Of a stretch of DNA of 64,000 nucleotides, positions 23,780 to 32,039 are shown one piece after another. Position 1 is the stretch's first letter. The number at the start of each line of letters is the position of its first letter. The stretch comes from Pelagivirga sediminicola. GTDB taxonomy: Bacteria; Pseudomonadota; Alphaproteobacteria; Rhodobacterales; Rhodobacteraceae. Under the pieces are notes generated by a model. The model was given only the letters and a program-made list of their open reading frames with translations. It had not been told where the DNA came from and made no database searches. A program made the position numbers and the translations under genes. The stretch spans positions 620,001 through 684,000 of the forward strand of contig NZ_QCYH01000001.1 of NCBI RefSeq assembly GCF_003072125.1, written 5' to 3'.

Positions 23780-23789
23780 TTTGCGCAAA
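23780..23789. promoter_or_regulatory. Additional TTTGC/GCAAA element before the efflux pump gene
   Basis: TTTGCGCAAA, a perfect 10-bp palindrome related to the PccR motif, lies 21 nt before the ATG of the efflux pump gene. Position suggests it could affect that gene; it diverges from the core motif by an inserted GC. Confidence 0.35.
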
Positions 23790-23810
23790 CCCCGGCCTAG
23801 CCCTTGGACC

Positions 23811-25028
23811 ATGACCAACCGGACCCGCGCAAAATTTCTGGATCGCAGCACGCCGCCGCATATCGCAACGCTGATCCTGATGGCGGGCGTGTCGGCGCTG
23901 GCGATGAACATATTCCTGCCGTCCCTGCCTGGCATGGCCGAGTATTTCGACGCGCCCTACCGCCTGATGCAATTGTCGGTGGCGCTGTATCTGGCGGTCA
24001 ACGCGGTGCTTCAGATCCTCATCGGCCCGATCTCGGACAAGGTGGGGCGCCGGCCGGTGATCCTGTGGGGGCTGGCGGCATTCCTGCTGGCGACCATCGG
24101 CTGCGCGCTGTCGCAGAGCGTGGGCATGTTCCTGCTGTTTCGCATGATGCAGGCGGCGATCGTGTCGGCCATGGTGCTGAGCCGCGCGATCGTGCGGGAC
24201 ATGGTGCCGGAAAATCAGGCGGCCAGCATGATCGGCTATGTCACGATGGGCATGGCCGTAGTGCCGATGATCGGCCCGGTCTTCGGCGGGATCCTGGACC
24301 AGGCCTTTGGCTGGCAGGCGAATTTCTGGGCATTGCTGGTCGTGGGCGCGCTGATCTTCTGGATCGGCTGGGCCGATCTGGGCGAGACGGCGGGCAAGTC
24401 CGGCCTGACCCTGACGCAGCAATTTCGCGAATATCCGGTGCTTTGCCGCTCATTGCGCTTTTGGGGCTATGCGATGGCGGCGGCGCTGTCGTCGGGCGCG
24501 TTCTTTGCCTATCTCGGCGGCGCGCCCTATATCGGCGATCACGTTTTCGGGCTGGAGCCGACGCAGGTGGGGTTCTATTTCGGCGCGCCTGCGGTCGGCT
24601 ATTTCGCGGGCAATTTCATCTCGGGCCGCTTTTCGGTCCGCATCGGAGTGAACCGCATGGTCTACTGGGGCTCGCTGATCGTGACGGCGGGCATCGCGCT
24701 GAACCTTGGGCTGTTCTACGCGGGGCTGGGCAGCGCGGCCAGTTTCTTTGGCCTGATGATCCTGATGGGCCTCGGCAACGGCATGACCATCCCCAACGCC
24801 ACCGCCGGTGCGCTTTCGGTGCGCCCGGATCTTGCGGGAACGGCGAGCGGCCTGTCGGGCGCGCTGATGATCGGCGGGGGCGCTGTGCTGTCGGCGCTGG
24901 CAGGCGCGTGGCTGACGCCGGAATCGGGTGCCTTCCCGCTGCTGTGGATCATGCTGGTGACGGCCGCCACCGGCATCGTCACCATCCGTCTGGTCATGCG
25001 GCGCGAGGCGCGGCTGGGCCTCGTCTGA
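23811..25028 (+). CDS. MFS multidrug efflux transporter, Bcr/CflA family
   Basis: A 405-residue major facilitator with twelve predicted membrane helices. The loop 2-3 motif PISDKVGRRPVILWG and the motif-C-like region GYVTMGMAVVPMIGPVFGG mark a drug:H+ antiporter of the Bcr/CflA subgroup. The ATG at 23811 is preferred over a TTG ten codons earlier. It is divergent from pccB and lies 67 nt before pccR, sharing the operator-bearing region. Its substrate is unknown; the position invites a role linked to short-chain acyl metabolism, which is only inference. Confidence 0.85.
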   Translation: MTNRTRAKFLDRSTPPHIATLILMAGVSALAMNIFLPSLPGMAEYFDAPYRLMQLSVALYLAVNAVLQILIGPISDKVGRRPVILWGLAAFLLATIGCALSQSVGMFLLFRMMQAAIVSAMVLSRAIVRDMVPENQAASMIGYVTMGMAVVPMIGPVFGGILDQAFGWQANFWALLVVGALIFWIGWADLGETAGKSGLTLTQQFREYPVLCRSLRFWGYAMAAALSSGAFFAYLGGAPYIGDHVFGLEPTQVGFYFGAPAVGYFAGNFISGRFSVRIGVNRMVYWGSLIVTAGIALNLGLFYAGLGSAASFFGLMILMGLGNGMTIPNATAGALSVRPDLAGTASGLSGALMIGGGAVLSALAGAWLTPESGAFPLLWIMLVTAATGIVTIRLVMRREARLGLV

Positions 25029-25046
25029 GCCGCTTGCGCCGAACGC

Positions 25047-25085
25047 TTTGCAAACCTACACTCCGGGCCGAGCTAACTTGCAAAT
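25047..25085. promoter_or_regulatory. Predicted PccR autoregulatory motifs before pccR
   Basis: TTTGCAAA at 25047-25054 and CTTGCAAAT at 25077-25085 (reverse complement ATTTGCAAG), the second only 11 nt from the pccR start. They match the core of the pccB operator and suggest that PccR represses or tunes its own gene. Confidence 0.55.
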
Positions 25086-25095
25086 CGGGGCCGCC

Positions 25096-26469
25096 ATGCG
25101 CGCACGCAAACTCTATGCCGGGGCCAAGCTGCGCGAGACGCGCCAGCGCATCGGCCTGACGCAAAAGGATTTCGCCACAAGGCTGGGCGTGTCCCTGCCC
25201 TATCTAAACCAGATGGAGAACAACAACCGCCCCGTCAGCACAACCGTCGTGCTGGCGCTGGCGCAGGAGTTCGGCTTTGACGTGACCGAGCTGGGCACGA
25301 ACGACGCCGACCGGCTGGCCCATGACATGCGCGAGGCGCTGGCCGATCCGGTCTTTGCCGCGCCGCCCGACATGGCCGATCTGCGGCTGGTCGCCTCCAG
25401 CGCGCCCAGCGTCGCGCGCGCGTTTCTGGAACTGCACGGCGCGTATCGCCAGACGCACGAGCGCCTTGCCTCGCTGGACGAGGCGCTGGGACGCGACGAT
25501 GCGCAGACGCAGCAAAGCCCGTGGACCGAGGTGCGCGATTTCTTCCATTATTGCGACAATTACCTCGACGCCGTCGATCGCGCCGCCGAGCGGTTTGGCG
25601 GTGCCTCGGGCGCGGTCGAGGCGCTGGGACGGATCGGGATCACGGTGGTCAACACCGATGACGGCCCGTTGCGGCGGCTGGATCGCAGCAGCGGCATCCT
25701 CTATCTCAGTGCCCGCGCCGCGCCAGAAACACGCAGCTTCCAGATGTTGTTGCAACTGGCGCTGCTGACGCAGGACAAGCTGCTGGAGGCGACGCTGGAC
25801 CTTGCGCGGTTCCAGTCCGAGGAGGCGCGCAGCATCGCCAAGATCGGGCTGGCGAATTACTATGCCGGCGCCGCGATGATGCCCTACACGGCGTTCCTGC
25901 AGGCGGCGCGCGACTGCCGGCACGATCTGGAGATCCTCGCCCACCGTTTCGGCGCATCGATCGAGCAGGTGTGCCATCGCCTGTCCACCCTGCAGCGCCC
26001 CGGCGCCAAGGGCATCCCGTTCTTCTTCGTGCGCGTCGATCAGGCCGGCACGATTACCAAGCGCCACTCGGCCACGCGGATGCAGTTCGCCCGCTATGGC
26101 GGCGCCTGCCCCTTGTGGAACGTGCACCGCGCATTCGAGACGCCGGGCCGTTTCCTGCGCCAGCTGGCCGAAACGCCGGACGGCGTGCGTTATATCAACC
26201 TTGCGCGCGACGTATCCAAACCCGGCGGCCATTTCGGCGCGCCGGTGCGCCGTTTCGCCATCGCGCTGGGATGCGAGGTCAAGCACGCCGCCGCGCTTGT
26301 CTACGCCGACACACTCGACCTCAGCAGCCCGGCGGCCTACGAGCCGATCGGCATTTCCTGCCGCATCTGCGAGCGGACGGACTGCCACCAGCGGTCCGTC
26401 CCCCCGTTGGAGCGGCGGCTGCGCGTGCGGCCCGATGCGCGCGGCGTGCTTCCCTACGAGGTGGGTTAG
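25096..26469 (+). CDS. pccR: Short-chain fatty acyl-CoA regulator (ScfR family), PccR
   Basis: Transcription factor of the ScfR family (PccR, MccR, RamB), which controls acyl-CoA carboxylation or glyoxylate-cycle genes in response to CoA esters. An N-terminal Cro/C1-type helix-turn-helix (KLRETRQRIGLTQKDFATRL, then LPYLNQMENNNRPVS) occupies about residues 10-60. The 457-residue protein continues into an ImmA/IrrE-like helical region and ends in the family's cysteine cluster CRICERTDCHQR near residues 430-441. The start is the ATG at 25096. Proximity to pccB and the TTTGCAAA motifs in both promoters make the PccR assignment strong. It overlaps the convergent YdcH gene by 4 nt at the stop. Confidence 0.92.
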   Translation: MRARKLYAGAKLRETRQRIGLTQKDFATRLGVSLPYLNQMENNNRPVSTTVVLALAQEFGFDVTELGTNDADRLAHDMREALADPVFAAPPDMADLRLVASSAPSVARAFLELHGAYRQTHERLASLDEALGRDDAQTQQSPWTEVRDFFHYCDNYLDAVDRAAERFGGASGAVEALGRIGITVVNTDDGPLRRLDRSSGILYLSARAAPETRSFQMLLQLALLTQDKLLEATLDLARFQSEEARSIAKIGLANYYAGAAMMPYTAFLQAARDCRHDLEILAHRFGASIEQVCHRLSTLQRPGAKGIPFFFVRVDQAGTITKRHSATRMQFARYGGACPLWNVHRAFETPGRFLRQLAETPDGVRYINLARDVSKPGGHFGAPVRRFAIALGCEVKHAAALVYADTLDLSSPAAYEPIGISCRICERTDCHQRSVPPLERRLRVRPDARGVLPYEVG

Positions 26470-26708
26470 GCGGTTTTCGTCAACATCTGGTAAATCTCGT
26501 CCTTCAGCGCGGCGCGTTTCTTGCGCATCTCGCTTTCGGCCATGTCGTCCATCGGCTCGACATTGGTTTCCGCCTTGTGGACGATGCGGTTCACCTCGTC
26601 ATATTGCTCGGTCAGTCGGGCGAAATGGGCGCTCGTCTGCTCCATCTTGCTGATCTGCTCGGCCTTGTCGGGAAATTCTGCGGCCAGTTGATGCGGAACG
26701 TGGGTCAT
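26466..26708 (-). CDS. YdcH family protein (DUF465)
   Basis: An 80-residue, largely helical protein starting MTHVPHQLAAEFPDKAEQI and ending in KKRAALKDEIYQMLTK, with HFARLTEQYDEVNRIVHKAE in between; this is the DUF465/YdcH pattern (small coiled-coil, function unknown). The ATG at 26708 gives the typical family length; an ATG five codons earlier exists. It follows the choline-sulfatase gene on the same strand. Confidence 0.85.
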   Translation of the reverse strand: MTHVPHQLAAEFPDKAEQISKMEQTSAHFARLTEQYDEVNRIVHKAETNVEPMDDMAESEMRKKRAALKDEIYQMLTKTA

Positions 26709-26788
26709 ATCCTTGCCTTTCATGAAAACCTGTTGCCCCCACCTTGGCCCGCAGCCGCGCGGCGCGCATTGACCCCGATCAAACGCCG

Positions 26789-28303
26789 TCATTCCCCGCG
26801 CGGGAACCGTGCATTTTCCTCGACCTCGTTCAGGTCCATGTGGTTGCGCATGTACCGCTCGGACGCCAGTTTCAGCGGCTGGTAATCCCACGGGTAATAG
26901 CCCCCCTCGCGCAGCGCCTCATAGACCACCCAGCGGCGCGCCTGGCTTTCGCGCACGGCCGCGTCGAACGCTTCCAGATCCCAGCGGGCCGCGGCCATGT
27001 CGCTGAAATGTTTCAGCGTTTCGGCATGGGCCGGATCGCCGGCCAGATTGCTCAGCTCGTGCGGGTCGGCCTCCAGATCGAACAGCTGATCGGGATCCAG
27101 CGCGCAGCGGGTAAATTTCCAGCGCCCCTCGCGCAGCGCGATCAGGGGGGCATAGGACGCCTCGGCCGCGTATTCCATCGCCACGGGAGCGGTGCGGGCG
27201 CCGCCCTGCCCCAGCGGCACAAGGCTCTGGCCCGCGGTCCACGGCGCGACCTCGTCCATCGGCGCACCGGCCAGATCGCACAGCGTCGGGCAGACGTCGA
27301 TATTGCTGACGGGCGCGGTCACCAGTCCCGGCGCCATGCCGGGCGCGGCGATCATCATCGGCACGCGGGCCGAGCCCTCGTAGAACGACATCTTGAACCA
27401 CAGCCCCCGCTCGCCCAGCATGTCACCGTGATCGGAGACAAAAAGGATGATCGTATCCTCGGTCTGGCGCGTGCCATCGAGCGCCTCCATCACCTCGCCG
27501 ATCTTGTCGTCCAGATAGCTGATATTGGCAAAATAGGCGCGGCGGGCGCGGGATATGTGATCCTCGGTAATGTCATAGCTGCGCCAGTCATTGGCATCGA
27601 ATATGCGCTGCGAATGCGGATCGTGTTCCTCATAGGCGAATGCCGGCACATGCGGCAGCAGATGTTCGCAATCCTCGTAAAGATCCCAGTATTTGCGCCG
27701 CGCCACATAGGGATCATGCGGATGCGTGAAGCTGACCGTCAGACACCATGGCCGCGCGTCCTTGCCCCGCGCCAGATCATAGACCCTTCGGGTCGCCTCA
27801 TAAGCGACTTCGTCGTCATATTCCATCTGGTTGGTGATCTCGGCCACGCCCGCGCCGGTGACGGATCCCATGTTGTGATACCACCAGTCGATCCGCTCGC
27901 CGGGCTTGCGGTAGTCCGGCGTCCAGCCGAAATCGGCGGGGTAGATATCGGTTGTCAGACGCTCCTCGAACCCGTGCAGCTGATCGGGGCCGACGAAATG
28001 CATCTTGCCCGAGAGGGCTGTCTGATAGCCCGCGCGGCGCAAATGGTGCGCATAGGTCGGGATATCGGCGGCGAATTCGGCGGCGTTGTCATAGACCCGG
28101 CTGCGCGATGGCAGAAGGCCCGACATGAAGCTGGCCCGCCCCGGCGCGCAGAGCGGGCTGGCGGTGTAGCAATTGGCAAACCGGGTCGAGCGCGCGGCAA
28201 GGCGCTTCAGGTTCGGCGCGTGCAGCCATTCGGCGGGGCCATCGGGAAACAGCGTGCCGTTCAACTGGTCGACCATCAAGATCAGGATGTTCGGGCGGCG
28301 CAT
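26789..28303 (-). CDS. betC: Choline-sulfatase
   Basis: Arylsulfatase-fold hydrolase that releases choline and sulfate from choline-O-sulfate, an osmolyte of algae and plants. Metal-binding MVDQ near the N-terminus, the formylglycine site SPLCAPGRASF (Cys52 converted by a formylglycine-generating enzyme) and FTHPHDPY and FVSDHGDMLG complete the active site. The C-terminal sequence YYPWDYQPLKLASERYMRNH is characteristic of BetC. The fourth motif residue is Gly rather than Ser/Ala, as I recall for other alphaproteobacterial BetC. AGGAG precedes the ATG. No bet genes for choline oxidation lie nearby. Confidence 0.88.
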   Translation of the reverse strand: MRRPNILILMVDQLNGTLFPDGPAEWLHAPNLKRLAARSTRFANCYTASPLCAPGRASFMSGLLPSRSRVYDNAAEFAADIPTYAHHLRRAGYQTALSGKMHFVGPDQLHGFEERLTTDIYPADFGWTPDYRKPGERIDWWYHNMGSVTGAGVAEITNQMEYDDEVAYEATRRVYDLARGKDARPWCLTVSFTHPHDPYVARRKYWDLYEDCEHLLPHVPAFAYEEHDPHSQRIFDANDWRSYDITEDHISRARRAYFANISYLDDKIGEVMEALDGTRQTEDTIILFVSDHGDMLGERGLWFKMSFYEGSARVPMMIAAPGMAPGLVTAPVSNIDVCPTLCDLAGAPMDEVAPWTAGQSLVPLGQGGARTAPVAMEYAAEASYAPLIALREGRWKFTRCALDPDQLFDLEADPHELSNLAGDPAHAETLKHFSDMAAARWDLEAFDAAVRESQARRWVVYEALREGGYYPWDYQPLKLASERYMRNHMDLNEVEENARFPRGE

Positions 28304-28642
28304 GCGGGGCTCCTATTGCGGGGGATGTGGCCAGATCAGAGCTATGGACAAACGGCGCGCCGGTCAATCGCGCAGCTTTGCCCGCTCCGGCGGCGGCCCC
28401 GCCCGCGGGATATAGCGGTTGCAACTTGACGCGCGCTCATAATAGGCTTTGGCAATGGGACGCTTTTCGTCCCGGCCCCGCAACGACGTGACAGCCCGTG
28501 CGCGACGGCGCCGATTGCGCCGCTGGCCCCTGGGCCCGCTCATCGGAACCGGCCCATCGGCAAAGGGGCAGCTGCCCATCTGGCAGCGTGCGCAGATACA
28601 ACGCATGCGTCGACGAGAGAAACGATAAAAGGGAACGTATAC
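28304..28642. other. Divergent promoter region, choline-sulfatase / solute-binding protein
   Basis: About 340 nt between two divergent genes. I see no conserved reading frame with a start signal, although a minus-strand frame ending at 28364 encodes a C-terminal run of 35 basic residues without a usable start. A TTGACG at about 28429 and a CATAAT nearby are too close to be one promoter. AAAGGGAA serves as ribosome site of the rightward gene. Confidence 0.4.
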
Positions 28643-30202
28643 ATGTCGCTCATCACCAATGGCCGCTTCGACAGACGCGGATTTCTGAAAACCACGGCTG
28701 CCGGTGCGCTCGCGGCCTCGCTGCCCCTGGGCAGCGCCAGGGCGGCCACGCCCAAGCGCGGCGGGCATCTGCGCGTCGGCAAGGGCCACGGCCAGACCAC
28801 CGATACGCTGAACCCCGGCACGTTCGAGAACGGCTACATGATCGCGTTCACCTTCGCCAAGGATGGCCGTCTGACCGAGGTGCTGGCCGACGGCTCGATC
28901 GGGCCGGAAGTCGCCGAAAGCTGGGAGGCGTCCGAGGATGCCAAGACGTGGCGGTTCAAGATCCGCAAGGGCGTGAGCTATCATTCGGGCGGCGAAGTGA
29001 CGCCGGAGGACGTGGTCGCGTCGATCAACTTCCACCGCGGCGAGGGCTCGACCTCGGCGGCCGGTCCGGTGATTGCGGGAATTCAGGATATCAAGATCGA
29101 CGGGGACGATACCGTCGTGTTCGAACTGAACGGCGGCGATGCCGACTTCCCGTTCATCCTGAGCGATTATCACCTCGCGATCCTGCCCAAGACCGATGAC
29201 GGCATCGACTGGAAATCCGGCACCGGCTGCGGCAGCTACAAGGTCCAGTCTTTCAAGCCGGGCGTCTCGACATCGTTCGAGCGTAACGAGAACCACTGGC
29301 GCGATGATGTCGCGTGGTTCGACAGCATCGAAATGCTGGTGCTGACCGACCAGAACGCGCGCACCACCGCGCTGGTTTCGGGCGATGTGGACACCGTGGA
29401 CAAGCTGGACCTCAAGACCATCGGCCTTCTGTCGCGCAATCCCGACCTCGTCATCAGCTCGATCGCGGGCACGCAGCATTTCACCTTCGCGATGGATTCG
29501 CGCCAGGCGCCCTTCAATGACAACAACGTGCGTCTTGCGATGAAATACGGCGTCAACCGCGAGGAGCTGGTCGAGAAGATCCTCTTCGGCTACGGCTCGG
29601 TCGGGAATGACATTCCGATCGGCCAGAACCAACTCTATTACAACACCGAGATGGAGCAGAAGACCTACGATCCCGACAAGGCCAAGTTCTATCTCAAGGA
29701 AGCGGGCCTCGATTCGGTCGATGTCGAACTGTCGGCCTCCGACGCCGCCTTTTCCGGCGCGGTCGATGCCGCGACGCTCTATCAGAACTCGGCCAAGGCC
29801 GCGAATATCAACATCAAGGTCTCGCGCGAGCCCAATGACGGGTACTGGTCGGACGTCTGGATGAAAAAGCCGTTCACGGCAGTCTATTGGGGCGGCCGCC
29901 CAGTGCAGGACCAGGCGTTTTCCGTCGCGTTCACCTGCGGGGCGGAATGGAATGACGGCTTCTGGTGCAACGAGCATTTCGACGAGTTGCTGAAAACGGC
30001 CCGCGCCGAGCTGGATCAGGAGAAGCGCAAGCAGCAGTATTTCGAGCTGCAGGAAATCGTCAGCACCGAAGGCTCCATCGTCATCCCGATGTTCGCCAAC
30101 TACGTCTATGCCACGAAAAAGAAGATCGGCATGCCCGAAAAGGCCGCATCCAACTGGGACATGGACGGCGAGCGTTGGGCCGAGCGTTGGTGGTTCGTCT
30201 GA
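28643..30202 (+). CDS. ABC transporter substrate-binding protein (SBP_bac_5), Tat-exported
   Basis: A 519-residue periplasmic binding protein of the dipeptide/oligopeptide/nickel family. The N-terminus RFDRRGFLKTTAAG with a hydrophobic stretch and AxA-like cleavage is a twin-arginine signal. The family signature region is DGRLTEVLADGSIGPEVAES followed by WEASEDAKTWRFKIRKGV. No permease or ATPase genes follow; the next gene is a DMSP lyase after a strong terminator, so the cognate transporter is elsewhere or the protein is an orphan receptor. Ligand unknown. Confidence 0.9.
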   Translation: MSLITNGRFDRRGFLKTTAAGALAASLPLGSARAATPKRGGHLRVGKGHGQTTDTLNPGTFENGYMIAFTFAKDGRLTEVLADGSIGPEVAESWEASEDAKTWRFKIRKGVSYHSGGEVTPEDVVASINFHRGEGSTSAAGPVIAGIQDIKIDGDDTVVFELNGGDADFPFILSDYHLAILPKTDDGIDWKSGTGCGSYKVQSFKPGVSTSFERNENHWRDDVAWFDSIEMLVLTDQNARTTALVSGDVDTVDKLDLKTIGLLSRNPDLVISSIAGTQHFTFAMDSRQAPFNDNNVRLAMKYGVNREELVEKILFGYGSVGNDIPIGQNQLYYNTEMEQKTYDPDKAKFYLKEAGLDSVDVELSASDAAFSGAVDAATLYQNSAKAANINIKVSREPNDGYWSDVWMKKPFTAVYWGGRPVQDQAFSVAFTCGAEWNDGFWCNEHFDELLKTARAELDQEKRKQQYFELQEIVSTEGSIVIPMFANYVYATKKKIGMPEKAASNWDMDGERWAERWWFV

Positions 30203-30248
30203 CCGGCACGCACGGGCACCGGCCGCGCGCCGTGCATTGACTGACCAG

Positions 30249-30283
30249 AACTGCCGGGGCGCACGCGCTCCGGCAGTTTTTTT
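30249..30283 (+). terminator. Strong intrinsic terminator
   Basis: AACTGCCGGGGCGC and GCGCTCCGGCAGTT form a 14-bp stem (one G-U pair) with a 2-base loop, followed by a run of seven T. It ends the substrate-binding protein transcript 46 nt after the stop. Confidence 0.9.
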
Positions 30284-30364
30284 GTGCCGGGTGGCTTGCG
30301 CGGGGCGCGCGCTCCTTGTCTGGTATTCGGGCGCCCCCCATCCGACAAGGAACGCTTGAACCAG

Positions 30365-31069
30365 ATGACCCATGACAGCGAGCCCTCTTTACCCCCGGCG
30401 ACGCCACCGCGGCTGAAAGACAGTCCTGACTGGCTGTATCTGCTGCGCGAATTCGATGCGCTTTACCGCCACGGCTCGGACGGGGGCAGCGCGCCGATCC
30501 GCAGCCATCGCAAGCGGGTGCGCGATGCGCTCTCGGCCACGATCGCGGCCGATCCCGCGCTGACCCTCCGCGCGCCGCAGGCCAAGCCGGTGACGGCCCA
30601 CCTGCCCCGCGCGCTGGATCTGGGCGAGCGGGCGGCAATGCAAGGCATGGCCCGCGCCCTGCGCGAGGTGCGCGCCGATCTGACATGGGAATACGGGTAC
30701 GCGCAGATGCCCAAGGCGCTGGCGCGCAAGTACGCCTATTGCGAGGTGCTGGGCCCGCACGGTCCGGTGCCGTCGGACCGGCTGATCCTTGGGTTCGTGC
30801 TGTTTGCGCCGAACACCACCTATCCGCAGCACAGCCATACCGAGATCGAGGAGAGCTATATCTCCATCGCCGGCGCGTGGTCCGAAAACAACGCGGCGGT
30901 CTATGCGCCCGGATCGCTGATCTTCAACCGCTCGGGCGATGAGCACCGCATCACCACGGGCGACCGCGATCCGTGCCTTCTGGCCTATGCGTGGACCGGG
31001 CCGGCCGCGCGGCTGGGCGCGCCGGGGATGAAGCTGACGGCGCCGCGACGCGCAAGGCCGGGCGCGTGA
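30365..31069 (+). CDS. dddL: Dimethylsulfoniopropionate lyase, DddL type
   Basis: Cupin-fold lyase that cleaves DMSP to dimethyl sulfide and acrylate. The 234-residue protein carries the metal site of the DddL/DddQ/DddW family: H156, H158, E162 and Y165 in YPQHSHTEIEESY, and H194 in GDEHRITTG. Full length and the flanking runs WEYGYAQMPKAL and LILGFVLFAPNTTYPQ match my memory of roseobacter DddL best, with no export signal. Acrylate and propionate from DMSP feed into propionyl-CoA, tying it to pccAB and the mutase. Start is the ATG at 30365; AAGGAA lies somewhat far upstream. Confidence 0.85.
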   Translation: MTHDSEPSLPPATPPRLKDSPDWLYLLREFDALYRHGSDGGSAPIRSHRKRVRDALSATIAADPALTLRAPQAKPVTAHLPRALDLGERAAMQGMARALREVRADLTWEYGYAQMPKALARKYAYCEVLGPHGPVPSDRLILGFVLFAPNTTYPQHSHTEIEESYISIAGAWSENNAAVYAPGSLIFNRSGDEHRITTGDRDPCLLAYAWTGPAARLGAPGMKLTAPRRARPGA

Positions 31070-31075
31070 GACGCG

Positions 31076-31981
31076 TCAGAACTTCGTCGCGTTGCTGAGC
31101 GGGGTGATCGCGCGCCGCTTCAGCATCGCCTCGCGCCAGGTGATGAAGCTGACCGATCCCACGATCACCGTCCCGCCGAGCAGCACGAAGGGGTCCACCC
31201 CTTCGCCAAAGACCAGCGCCCCCAGCAACACCGCCCACACCAGTTGCAGGAACGTCATCGGCTGCGTCACCGCCAGCGGCGCGGCCTTGAAGGCCAGCGT
31301 CATGGTGTAATGCCCCCCGGTCGCCAATGCGGCGACGCCGAATAGCGTCGCCAGCTCCAGCAGCGTCGGCGTGACCCAGTCCAGCGCGGCCAGCGGCGCC
31401 AGCCCGATCGTCACCGTCACCGACAGCATGGCCACCACCGCCACCGGCGACACCTCGTTCGAGGCCAGCTTGGCCAGAAGATAGGATGCGCCGAAACAGA
31501 TCGCCGTCAGCACCATCGCCATATGGCCGGGGCCGACCTCGCGCAGGCCGGGGCGCAGGATGATCACCGCGCCGCCCAGCGCCAGAAGAACCGCGATCAG
31601 GCGGCGCAGCGCCAGACGCTCGCCCAGAAACAGCGCGGCGCCGATGGTGACATAGATCGGCGCGAGGAAATTCATCGCCGTGACATCCGCAAGCGGGATG
31701 CGCGCCATCGCGAAGAACCACAGCGCGACGCCGACGGTATGCACCGCGCCGCGAATGCCGAACACCGTCCAGAGCCGCCCGGTCAGCCGCGTGCGCAGGA
31801 TCACCGGCAGCGCCGGAACCAGCAGCGCAAGGCCCAGCGCATAGCGCAGGAACGCGGCCTCCGCCGCCGGAATGCGCGTGCCGATCGTCTTGACCAGCGC
31901 AGTGACCCCGACGAACAGAATGCCCGTGATGATCATCCAGAAGATGCCCCAGCCGGGCCGTGCGTTCAATTCGGTATCCAT
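31076..31981 (-). CDS. DMT superfamily permease (EamA domains)
   Basis: A 301-residue protein with ten predicted membrane helices in two EamA repeats (AAEAAFLRYALGLALLVPAL in the first; VTQPMTFLQLVWAVLLGALV in the second). Such transporters export metabolites or drugs; the substrate is unknown. The start is placed at the ATG at 31981 (MDTELNARPGWG); the frame upstream runs into the convergent-free spacer without homology. It ends 7 nt from the dddL stop, convergent. Confidence 0.85.
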   Translation of the reverse strand: MDTELNARPGWGIFWMIITGILFVGVTALVKTIGTRIPAAEAAFLRYALGLALLVPALPVILRTRLTGRLWTVFGIRGAVHTVGVALWFFAMARIPLADVTAMNFLAPIYVTIGAALFLGERLALRRLIAVLLALGGAVIILRPGLREVGPGHMAMVLTAICFGASYLLAKLASNEVSPVAVVAMLSVTVTIGLAPLAALDWVTPTLLELATLFGVAALATGGHYTMTLAFKAAPLAVTQPMTFLQLVWAVLLGALVFGEGVDPFVLLGGTVIVGSVSFITWREAMLKRRAITPLSNATKF

Positions 31982-32039
31982 GGCGGCATTCAAAGTCGAT
32001 CGCGCCGCGAATGTCGAGCCACGATCTGGCAAATCGCGA

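Noticed and set aside
28364..28500. Small minus-strand gene ending near the sulfatase promoter
   Set aside because: A frame with about 40 plausible residues exists, but no ATG or GTG with a ribosome site opens it.
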